From Dyadobacter alkalitolerans DSM 23607 (GTDB taxonomy: Bacteria > Bacteroidota > Bacteroidia > Cytophagales > Spirosomataceae): 64,000 nt of DNA. A model generated the notes under the pieces. That model was not told the origin of the DNA. It did not search any database and saw only the letters and a program-made list of their open reading frames with translations. A program made the translations under genes and the position numbers. Of the stretch, positions 27,117 through 34,893 are shown in pieces; position 1 is the stretch's first letter; every line of letters starts with the position of its first letter. The stretch is from positions 62,001 through 126,000 of the forward strand of contig NZ_AUAS01000005.1 in assembly GCF_000428845.1 (NCBI RefSeq), in the 5' to 3' direction.

Positions 27117-27146
27117 TTGCCGGAATTTTACATTTGCTTACTTTTG
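27117..27146 (+). promoter_or_regulatory. Candidate promoter for the exporter-fusion operon
   Basis: TTG at 27117-27119 and TACTTTTG at 27139-27146 are 19 bases apart, an ideal Bacteroidetes -33/-7 arrangement. An alternative -7 box TACATTTG lies at 27129-27136. The ATG at 27171 follows 24 bases after the -7 box. This excludes translation from the TTG at 27117, which would be the -33 element. Confidence 0.6.
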
Positions 27147-27170
27147 TCTGACATTCACGTTCCCCTTTCA

Positions 27171-30100
27171 ATGATCGGAGATTTACTTTTAAGGTTACAT
27201 CAGTTCCTTTCCAGACACAAGCCCGCGTTTTTCCTTAGTCTGGTTTTCCTTACAAGTTTTCTGATCCTGGGAATCTCGCGGTTAAAGGTAACGGAAAGCA
27301 TTTTTGCAACCTTACCGAAGGGTAAGAGCTTCGAAGAATTCAACCGGCTCATCGAAAGCAAGAACATCATCAATCAGATCGTCTTTTCGATTGATATTCC
27401 CGAAGAGACAACATCTGATGAAGCTAAATTGCTCGGAGAAGCATTTTCCGACTCGCTGACAAGATATACCAACGGCGCCATCCGGAACATTCAAATCGAA
27501 CGCCCTTTTGCTCAGGAGGATGTTTACCAGTTTATTTACAGCCGTTTTCCGGAGCTCATTGATTCCTCCTATTATTCCCACATTACCAGCCGACTAAACG
27601 CGGATACGGTTAAAGCTTCGGTTAACTCGGCTTATAATCAGCTTACTACGCCCGGGGGGACATTTCTCAAACAGTTCATTGTCAATGATCCGCTTGGCAT
27701 AACCGGCCCGTATTTTCGGAAATTAAATGCCAATAGCAACTCGAATGGCATGGTGCTCGAAGATGGCGTGATGTTTACGGGCGATCGCAAGAAAATGATC
27801 ATTTTTGCCGCAACGAGTTTTGATTCAGGCGATTCAGAAAAAAATGTTGAGCTGTATGAAGATGTTGAAGCATTCAAATCCCGCTGGAATAAGCGGCAGA
27901 AGCATCACAATTTCTCTTATTTCGGCACGTTCGAAATCGCTGCCCGCAATGCCATTCAGGTCAAAAAAGATTCCTATTTAACATCCTTCATCGCGTTGGG
28001 GGGCATTTTGCTCTTGCTGATCCTGTACTACCGCAAATTCCTTATTCCGCTATACATTATATTACCCGGCGTTTTCGGGGCGATTTTCGCGCTGGGCATT
28101 ATCGGCTATATCCGGCCCGAAATATCGGGCATTTCGCTGGCAACCGGCGCTGTTGTTTTTGGCATCTTGCTGGATTATGCATTTCACTTTTTCACACATT
28201 TAAGGCATACCAATTCTATTTCCACTGCCATTAAGGAAGTAAGCGCGCCCTTGCTTACCGGCAGTTTCACGACCGTGATGGCTTTCAGTGCATTGCATTT
28301 TGCCAATTCGGCAGTTTTGCAGGATTTTGGGTTGTTTTCTTCGCTTAGTTTGCTAGGCGCTGCACTTTTTACACTGATCGCGCTGCCCGTTATCCTGTCG
28401 TCGGTTGCATTTGAGAAAAAGCAGATACCCGCAGAAAGCCGTGCGTTTCGATTTCCGCAAATTCAGGAAAAAGCCAGGCCGATGATTCTGGGATTTATTG
28501 CTATAATGACGTTGATATTCCTCTATTTCGCCAGGTTTACGGAGTTTGACAGCAGTTTTGAAAACCTCAGCATTCAGGATGAGGATCTACAAAAACGTGA
28601 GGAGGCGCTCACAGGCATTGATCCAAAGGCAGAAAAAAGGATCTATATTTTCGCTAGCAATCCGGTCACGGCAAAGGCGGAATCAATCAATTACCAGATT
28701 TATCAAAACCTGGTCAAGCTGCGTGATCAGGGAAAAATAAACAGCTTCGTTTCCTCGGGCTCATTTCTTATTCCGCAGGAACTCCGGCGCGAACGCAATC
28801 GCAAATGGCATGATTTCTGGGATTTGCGCCGGAAAGAGGCCACCTATAATGCTTTGGATCAAGCGGCGGCAAAGAAAGGATTTAGCACCAATGCATTCAG
28901 TGATTTCAAATCATGGGTCGCAGGTCAGCAACCAGGCGCTGTCCCCGTGGATACATTGCTGGCCGAACTTGGCCTGGATAATCTGATCGAGGCGAATGTC
29001 AGAGGCACGACATTCATCACCACATTGATCGTTCCGCAGAGCCAGCTGTCTATCGTTAAAAATGAACTTAGGGCAATCCCAGGAATCGCGTTATTTGATC
29101 GCGGTGAACTGGCCGGTGATCTGCTCAAATTGGTAAAGGACGACTTCAATTATCTCCTGCTTATTTCGGCGTCGATCGTCTTCCTTACATTGCTTTTGGT
29201 CTACGGGCGGATTGAATTAACACTGTTAACTTTCCTGCCAATGGTGATCAGCTGGATCTGGATATTGGGTATAGCGGCTATTTTGGGCATAAAATTCAAT
29301 TTCGTTAATGTAATTGTTACCACATTCATTTTCGGGCTTGGCGACGATTTCAGCATTTTTGTCACGGACGGCTTGCTCAATAAATACAAATACGGCAAGG
29401 ATTCACTTCGCTCCTACCAGGCAGCCATCGCTTTATCGGCCACCACTACGATCATCGGAACGGGTGTCCTGATCTTCGCCAAACATCCCGCCATTCAATC
29501 CATTGCACTGATCAGCGTGTTGGGCATTGTCTGCATCCTGTTCATTTCCTTTGTTTTTCAGCCCGTCCTTTTTGGTTTTTTTGTCCAAAACAGAATAGCA
29601 AGAAAGAAGGCACCGGTAACATTATTGCCATTCCTGATCAGCATTTCCAGCTTTACCTACTTCCTGTCGGGCTGCCTGTTTTTACATTCCAAACTGGTTA
29701 CGATTCTGTTGCTGCCCATTTCAAAGGTGCGGAAGAAGGCAATGCTGAACCGTTCGCTTTCATTTTATGCAAAAACCGTGATCTATTCGGGACCACATGT
29801 AAAAAAGAATTTTTCAGGATTGGAAAACTTGCAGCCAGAGAAACCAGTCATTTTCATTGCGAATCACACCTCGTTTCTGGACATTTTGCTGGCCATTATG
29901 CTCAATCCTAAAATCGTTTTAATGGTCAAAGGATGGGTGTACAATTCGCCGTTTTTCGGGCCCATCATCCGTCATGCAGGTTATGTGTACACGGATGACG
30001 GCCCCGAGGAGAACATTAATAAGGTGAAAGCGTTGGTTGCAGACGGTTATTCGCTCCTCATCTTTCCTGAAGGAACACGATCGGAAGACGGGCAGATCAC

Positions 30101-31010
30101 CCGGTTCCATAAGGGCGCTTTTCACCTCGCCGAGCAGCTTGGCCTCGACATTCAGCCTATATTGATCCATGGTGCTTCTGATGTTTTGCCCAAAAACGAT
30201 TTTCTGATCCGCCCCGGCGCACTCAATGTCCGCGTGCTCCCGCGCATACGCCTGTCCGATCCGGAATGGGGCAGCCAGCTGCGGGATAAGACCAAGAACA
30301 TCGCTGCGCATTTTAAAACTGCATTTGCTTCCTATAAAAATGAAATGGAAGACACGGCTTATCTCAAACATAAAATTTTTACCAATTATGTGTATAAAGG
30401 CCCAGTCCTCGAATGGTATTTCAAGATCAAGTGGCGGCTGGAAAGCAAGAATTTCGCCTACTATAATGAGCTGATCGGCGCTCGGAAGAACTTTCTGGAC
30501 ATTGGCTGCGGATACGGCTACTTGTCCTTTTTTCTGCATTATAAGAACGAGGACCGCCTGATCACAGGCATTGATTATGATGAGGAAAAGATCAGCGTTG
30601 CGCAAAACAGTTATCGCAAAACGGCTAATCTGAACTTCGTCTGCAGCGACATTATGCAGGCCGATCTCGGCAGTCAGGATGTGATATTTTTAAATGATGT
30701 GCTTCACTATTTATCAAAAGAAAAACAGCTTAAATTGCTCGAAAGGTGTGCATTAGCGCTGCAACCGGACGGCATTCTTTTCATCCGCGACGGCATTACC
30801 GACAATCAGGAAAAGCACCGGAATACGCAGAAAACGGAAGCATTATCGACAGGAATTTTCTCTTTTAACCGCAAAGAAGATGAATTTCACTTCTTCTCAT
30901 CCGGCGATATCAGGGACTTCGCCACCAGGCACCATATGCATGTTGAGATGCAGGAACACTCCAGCAATACATCCAATGTGCTGTTCATTTTACGGCCGCT
31001 GACCAGATAA
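27171..31010 (+). CDS. MMPL/RND exporter fused to PlsC acyltransferase and SAM methyltransferase
   Basis: This 1279-aa protein combines three functions. Residues 1 to about 860 form an MMPL-type RND exporter: one N-terminal helix, a large periplasmic loop, five helices, a second loop and five to six helices, including YAFHFFTHLRH and FIFGLGDDFSIF. Residues about 875-1075 form a PlsC acyltransferase with H-x4-D in NHTSFLD (898-904) and FPEGTRS (965-971). Residues about 1085-1279 form a methyltransferase with DIGCGYG (1110-1116) and GIDYDEEK. No stop or frameshift separates them. I chose ATG 27171 because the promoter overlaps the upstream extension. The exporter is expected for pigment translocation; the fused enzymes suggest acylation and methylation coupled to export. 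Separate genes are more usual. Confidence 0.9.
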   Translation: MIGDLLLRLHQFLSRHKPAFFLSLVFLTSFLILGISRLKVTESIFATLPKGKSFEEFNRLIESKNIINQIVFSIDIPEETTSDEAKLLGEAFSDSLTRYTNGAIRNIQIERPFAQEDVYQFIYSRFPELIDSSYYSHITSRLNADTVKASVNSAYNQLTTPGGTFLKQFIVNDPLGITGPYFRKLNANSNSNGMVLEDGVMFTGDRKKMIIFAATSFDSGDSEKNVELYEDVEAFKSRWNKRQKHHNFSYFGTFEIAARNAIQVKKDSYLTSFIALGGILLLLILYYRKFLIPLYIILPGVFGAIFALGIIGYIRPEISGISLATGAVVFGILLDYAFHFFTHLRHTNSISTAIKEVSAPLLTGSFTTVMAFSALHFANSAVLQDFGLFSSLSLLGAALFTLIALPVILSSVAFEKKQIPAESRAFRFPQIQEKARPMILGFIAIMTLIFLYFARFTEFDSSFENLSIQDEDLQKREEALTGIDPKAEKRIYIFASNPVTAKAESINYQIYQNLVKLRDQGKINSFVSSGSFLIPQELRRERNRKWHDFWDLRRKEATYNALDQAAAKKGFSTNAFSDFKSWVAGQQPGAVPVDTLLAELGLDNLIEANVRGTTFITTLIVPQSQLSIVKNELRAIPGIALFDRGELAGDLLKLVKDDFNYLLLISASIVFLTLLLVYGRIELTLLTFLPMVISWIWILGIAAILGIKFNFVNVIVTTFIFGLGDDFSIFVTDGLLNKYKYGKDSLRSYQAAIALSATTTIIGTGVLIFAKHPAIQSIALISVLGIVCILFISFVFQPVLFGFFVQNRIARKKAPVTLLPFLISISSFTYFLSGCLFLHSKLVTILLLPISKVRKKAMLNRSLSFYAKTVIYSGPHVKKNFSGLENLQPEKPVIFIANHTSFLDILLAIMLNPKIVLMVKGWVYNSPFFGPIIRHAGYVYTDDGPEENINKVKALVADGYSLLIFPEGTRSEDGQITRFHKGAFHLAEQLGLDIQPILIHGASDVLPKNDFLIRPGALNVRVLPRIRLSDPEWGSQLRDKTKNIAAHFKTAFASYKNEMEDTAYLKHKIFTNYVYKGPVLEWYFKIKWRLESKNFAYYNELIGARKNFLDIGCGYGYLSFFLHYKNEDRLITGIDYDEEKISVAQNSYRKTANLNFVCSDIMQADLGSQDVIFLNDVLHYLSKEKQLKLLERCALALQPDGILFIRDGITDNQEKHRNTQKTEALSTGIFSFNRKEDEFHFFSSGDIRDFATRHHMHVEMQEHSSNTSNVLFILRPLTR

Positions 31011-31048
31011 TAATTGGTGTATTATAAACTTTTTCAATAACCATTTTA

Positions 31049-32581
31049 ATGCAATCTTCCGCCTTGCAAAAAGAATATGACTTTGTGATTGTAGGCAGTG
31101 GCCAGGGCGGCCTCGCTTGTGCGAACATTCTGGCTTTGGAAGGTTACAGCGTGGTTGTACTCGAAAAAAACCATCAGATTGGCGGTCATTTACAGGTGTA
31201 TAGCCGGGGAAAAAGCATTTTCGATACGGGCGTACATTATGTAGGAAGCCTGGACGAGGGTGAGAATTTGTATCAGTTCTTCAAATATTTCGGCATACTC
31301 GACAAGCTGAAAATGAAACGGATGGACGATGACAAATTTGACGTTATCCGCTTTCAGGACGGCTCGGAATATGCTTACGCCCAGGGATTTGATCAATACA
31401 AAAACGGGTTAATCGAATATTTCCCGGAAGAAAAGGCTGCTATTGAAACCTATTGCGACAAGATCTTGGAAGTCTGTGAAAAATTCCCACTCTATAATCT
31501 CAGAGTTTCAGGAGAAAATTACCAGATGGACGGCGACGTTGTAGGACTGAACGCTCACGATTTCATTACGTCAGTCACTGATAATGAGCGGCTTCGGAAT
31601 GTTTTGGCCGGATCCAATCTGCTGTATGCAGGCGTTCGGGACAAGACACCATTTTATGTGCATGCCCTGATTATGAAAAGCTATTTGTCAGGCTCCTACA
31701 AATTCATCAATGGCGGTTCTCAAATCGCAATTCAGATGAGTAAGGCCATCAGGGCGCAGGGAGGAGAAATTTACAAGCATAAGAAGGTAGTTTCGGCCAA
31801 TTATGATGCAGATGGTAAGATCACGGAGGTGGTTTTGGAAAACGGGGAAACATTTAAAGGCAAACAGTTTATATCAAATGTGCATCCGTCCGTGACCATT
31901 GATATTTTCGGCGCGGAAAGGTTTCTTAATGTGTACAAAAACCGCGTTCAGGGGCTGGAAAACAGCATTTCAACATTTCTCGTACATGTTACTTTCCAGG
32001 CGGAGAGTTTTAAATATTTGAACTACAACATTTATCAGCACCATATTGAGGACGTTTGGGGAGGCATTGACTATGATAAGGAAACCTGGCCGCAAACTTA
32101 TTTTATCTGCACGCCATACATTTCCAAAACCGGTCAATACGCTGATTCTATGTCCATTATGACCTACATGAATGCTTCCGAAACTGAAAAGTGGAGCGGG
32201 ACTTTCAGCACAGTGGCTGAGCCGGGAACGCGCGATGCAGAATACGAACAGTTTAAGAAGGACAAAGAAGCAAAAGTGCTGGCGCGGCTCGAAGAAGTTT
32301 TCCCCGGAATTTCAGGAAAAATCAAGGCCGTTCATAGTGCTACTCCACTGACATTCAGGGATTACATTGGTAATAAAGATGGTTCCTTATATGGTGTGCT
32401 GAAAAATTCCCACTCGCCGACGCGGACGCAGATCAATACAAAAACAAGAATCCCTAACCTGCATTTGACAGGTCAAAATATTTCGATGCATGGCATACTG
32501 GGCGTCACGGTAAGCGCTTTTGTAACATGCTTTCCATTTGTAGACAAAGAGAAACTCATCCAAAAAGTTAAAAATGCCTAA
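31049..32581 (+). CDS. CrtI-like FAD-dependent oxidoreductase/desaturase
   Basis: This 510-aa flavoprotein begins with a dinucleotide-binding fold, DFVIVGSGQGGLACANILALEGY (GxGxxG at about 15-20), followed by VVLEKNHQIGGHLQVYSRG. It has the C-terminal FAD block of the phytoene desaturase/retinol saturase family (LHLTGQNISMHGILGVTVSA). It lies 38 bases after the exporter fusion and two bases before the halogenase-like gene. Because the cluster makes conjugated polyenes, a desaturation or isomerisation of the chain is the natural guess, but no carotenoid genes (crtB/crtE) are present. Substrate unknown. Confidence 0.85.
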   Translation: MQSSALQKEYDFVIVGSGQGGLACANILALEGYSVVVLEKNHQIGGHLQVYSRGKSIFDTGVHYVGSLDEGENLYQFFKYFGILDKLKMKRMDDDKFDVIRFQDGSEYAYAQGFDQYKNGLIEYFPEEKAAIETYCDKILEVCEKFPLYNLRVSGENYQMDGDVVGLNAHDFITSVTDNERLRNVLAGSNLLYAGVRDKTPFYVHALIMKSYLSGSYKFINGGSQIAIQMSKAIRAQGGEIYKHKKVVSANYDADGKITEVVLENGETFKGKQFISNVHPSVTIDIFGAERFLNVYKNRVQGLENSISTFLVHVTFQAESFKYLNYNIYQHHIEDVWGGIDYDKETWPQTYFICTPYISKTGQYADSMSIMTYMNASETEKWSGTFSTVAEPGTRDAEYEQFKKDKEAKVLARLEEVFPGISGKIKAVHSATPLTFRDYIGNKDGSLYGVLKNSHSPTRTQINTKTRIPNLHLTGQNISMHGILGVTVSAFVTCFPFVDKEKLIQKVKNA

Positions 32582-32583
32582 TC

Positions 32584-33843
32584 ATGCAAACAGTTGATGT
32601 TGTGGTCATTGGTGCCGGACCAGCCGGGACAGTTGCAGCTTCTTACCTCAGAAACCAGGGTTACGATGTCACAATTTTAGAAAAAGAGAAATTTCCCCGC
32701 TTCCAGATCGGCGAAAGCCTGCTGCCCTGCTGCATGGAGCATCTGGACGAATCCGGTCTGCTAGAAGCAGTTAGGTCCAGGAATTTTCAGAAGAAAACCG
32801 GTGCAGCCTTCATGCGCGGTCAAAAAAGATGCGAATTCCTGTTTTCCGAACAATTCGCCAAGGGCTGGGAATGGACATGGCAAGTAAAACGCGCCGATTT
32901 CGATCTCACGCTGGCCGAAGCAGCCCGGGCAAAAGGTGTTGATGTTAAGTTTGAATGCGAAGTATTGAAAGTGACGTGCAGCGCTGATAGTCAGCACATT
33001 GAATATAAGGATGTAGACGGCAACCTCTACGAAATCCAGTCCAGGTTCATCATTGATTCCAGTGGCTACGGCCGTGTGCTCCCACGGCTGTTTAATTTGA
33101 GCAAACCCTCTGCATTCAGCCCGAGAGGCGCTATTTTCTCACATTTGGAAGATAAAAACCGCACGGAAACAACCAGCAACAACATTTTCGTGCATTCTTT
33201 TGACAATAACAAATCGTGGATATGGGCCATTCCGTTCTCCGATGGCTCCACTTCGGTGGGCATTGTTGGCGACAGGGAAAAGATAACACAAATGGCGGAG
33301 AACGGTGGAGAAGCTTATAAGACATTCATTCGTGAATTTGAGGATCTCGCAGGCCGCTTTAAAGATTCGGAATTGAAATTTGAGCCGCGGCACATCCTGG
33401 GCTATTCCATTGGCGTCACCAAAATGTTCGGGGAAGGTTTTGTGCTCTCCGGAAACAGCACCGAATTTCTTGACCCGATCTTTTCATCCGGCGTAACATT
33501 CGCAACTGCTTCGGGATTACTTTCGGCAAAAATGACGCACAAGCATTTGCAGGGTGAAACGGTGGACTGGGAAAATGAATACGAAAAAGTGATCCAACGC
33601 GGGATCAACGTTTTCAGAAGCTATGTTACCGGGTGGTACAGCGGTGATTTTCAAACCATTGTATTCACAGACCAAATTAATAACGACATCAAAAAACAGA
33701 TTTGCTCGGTGCTCGCAGGATATGTCTGGGACCAGTCTAATCCTTTTGTAAAAAAGCATGATACAATTCTGCCTACGCTTGCCAAAGTCATTAAAATGGA
33801 GGAAAAAAATCTAAAATCCAAATTGAAAGACGCTACGGAGTAA
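32584..33843 (+). CDS. Flavin-dependent halogenase-like / geranylgeranyl-reductase-type monooxygenase
   Basis: This 419-aa flavoprotein has GAGPAGTVAAS (10-20) and the IGESLLP (42-48) turn shared by flavin-dependent halogenases. Two halogenase marks are present: Lys71 in KKTGAAFMRG, at the position of the catalytic lysine in phenolic halogenases, and the W-x-W-x-I-P motif WIWAIP (212-217). Some chlorinated flexirubins are known, so chlorination of the phenolic head is plausible. The motifs also occur in family members that do not halogenate, so hydroxylation or ring reduction remain open. The end overlaps the convergent gene at 33833 by 11 bases. Confidence 0.82.
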   Translation: MQTVDVVVIGAGPAGTVAASYLRNQGYDVTILEKEKFPRFQIGESLLPCCMEHLDESGLLEAVRSRNFQKKTGAAFMRGQKRCEFLFSEQFAKGWEWTWQVKRADFDLTLAEAARAKGVDVKFECEVLKVTCSADSQHIEYKDVDGNLYEIQSRFIIDSSGYGRVLPRLFNLSKPSAFSPRGAIFSHLEDKNRTETTSNNIFVHSFDNNKSWIWAIPFSDGSTSVGIVGDREKITQMAENGGEAYKTFIREFEDLAGRFKDSELKFEPRHILGYSIGVTKMFGEGFVLSGNSTEFLDPIFSSGVTFATASGLLSAKMTHKHLQGETVDWENEYEKVIQRGINVFRSYVTGWYSGDFQTIVFTDQINNDIKKQICSVLAGYVWDQSNPFVKKHDTILPTLAKVIKMEEKNLKSKLKDATE

Positions 33844-34876
33844 GCAGAATAAAACTGTGCTGAACGGCCTTATAATGGTTGTAAATCAGCACATTATTCG
33901 CTTTTTCCACTGTTGGACTCTGATGAATACATTGTGAAGGAACTGGGTGGCCTGAAAGCATTTTTACGGCCATCCAGGTTGCAAAAGCCGAAGCAGTTGG
34001 ATAATCTCCCACCATGTTCTTATAAGTGTAGCTGATGCTATCCGGGAAAAATTTCTTGCGAAAATCTGCGTACAAATGGTCTGTGCGGTTATCCCCACTG
34101 ATGCCCAGCATCAAAGTATCGATATCCTCACATGCGAGCCCGTTTCGTTCCAGAAAGTAATTCAGCTTTTCTTCCAGGTCATTATTTTTTGGACTATTGA
34201 TCTGATCCACATCCATAATCCGCGCCAGTGTTCCTTCGCTTCTTGAAGACTCTACCACGAACATCGTCGCCCCTTCCCCATTAACGGATCCGGGAGAATC
34301 GGCTGTCAGCAAATCAGTTGACGTAATGTCTTCTGTTTTAAAATGACCGTTTAAGAAATCAATGTTATGGTTATAATCAGAAATCTCCTCCACGCTGCCG
34401 ACCAGCACGCGCCGCAGTTTTTTTTCTTCCAAAACCATCATCGCATCCAGTAACGCAGCTTCGAAAGCCAGTCCTTTGTGCACATGCGTTGTGTTATAAC
34501 CCGTTACCTTGCTCATCAAAGCAAGATTGCCTGCAACTGCGTTAGGTGTGCTCTGGACAAAATGAGTGGGCGTTAATGTGCCTTCCTCGTAGTCAACGAT
34601 CTGGTTCAGGAATTTGAGGCAATCGCCTAATCCGCCATTCGCTGTGCCGAGAATGATCCCGTCCATATCGGATTTCCGGATCAGCGGCAAGCCCGCCCCT
34701 ACGCCCATCCGAACGGCCTTACCCATTCTGCGTAGCAAGCTTGCGGGGATTAATTGTCCGTAATCCGGTTCAATGGCCGCGTAACGATTGCCGTGATGCA
34801 CTTTTATCTTTTCCTCAAAAAAGGCATTATCAAAGGTAAACTGAGGTGAGATGCAGGCTAAGTCGGTTACGTACAT
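33833..34876 (-). CDS. Second Cys-less ketosynthase-like protein (CLF paralogue)
   Basis: This 347-aa thiolase-fold protein is clearly a paralogue of the 17164 product: LIPASLLRRMGKAVRMGV (43-60) matches IDAGLLRRMSKILRMSV there, and TPTHFVQSTPNAVAGN matches PPTAFIQSTHNTMAGQ. At the nucleophile position it reads THVHKGLAFEAALLDA (130-145), without Cys. It is therefore probably also a non-catalytic partner. It lies in its own short transcription unit, 17 bases from glpD and convergent to the halogenase-like gene. It may pair with one of the other ketosynthases to give a second chain length. Confidence 0.82.
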   Translation of the reverse strand: MYVTDLACISPQFTFDNAFFEEKIKVHHGNRYAAIEPDYGQLIPASLLRRMGKAVRMGVGAGLPLIRKSDMDGIILGTANGGLGDCLKFLNQIVDYEEGTLTPTHFVQSTPNAVAGNLALMSKVTGYNTTHVHKGLAFEAALLDAMMVLEEKKLRRVLVGSVEEISDYNHNIDFLNGHFKTEDITSTDLLTADSPGSVNGEGATMFVVESSRSEGTLARIMDVDQINSPKNNDLEEKLNYFLERNGLACEDIDTLMLGISGDNRTDHLYADFRKKFFPDSISYTYKNMVGDYPTASAFATWMAVKMLSGHPVPSQCIHQSPTVEKANNVLIYNHYKAVQHSFILLTP

Positions 34877-34893
34877 TCGGGATCTAATGTGAG

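Larger units (their letters stand above)
14243..34876. other. Aryl-polyene/flexirubin-type pigment biosynthetic gene cluster
   Basis: Nineteen genes belong together. The long minus operon (27026 to 14243) holds ammonia-lyase, FabG, three ketosynthases, Cys-less ketosynthase relatives, two ACPs, two hotdog dehydratases, thioesterase, acyltransferase, deacetylase, LolA-like carrier and glycosyltransferase. The divergent plus unit (27171 to 33843) holds the MMPL-PlsC-methyltransferase fusion and two flavoproteins. A second Cys-less ketosynthase-like gene (33833) faces it. Many genes overlap by 1-11 bases. This gene set is that of aryl polyenes and flexirubins (type II FAS-like synthesis from a 4-coumarate starter). 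Not found in the window: aryl ligase, phosphopantetheinyl transferase and the darA/darB dialkylresorcinol genes. The borders are my judgement. Confidence 0.9.

Noticed and set aside
29919..30605. Minus-strand open frame (228 codons) inside the exporter fusion
   Set aside because: It lies opposite the PlsC and methyltransferase domains, whose motifs are intact on the plus strand; no domain is recognisable on the minus strand.
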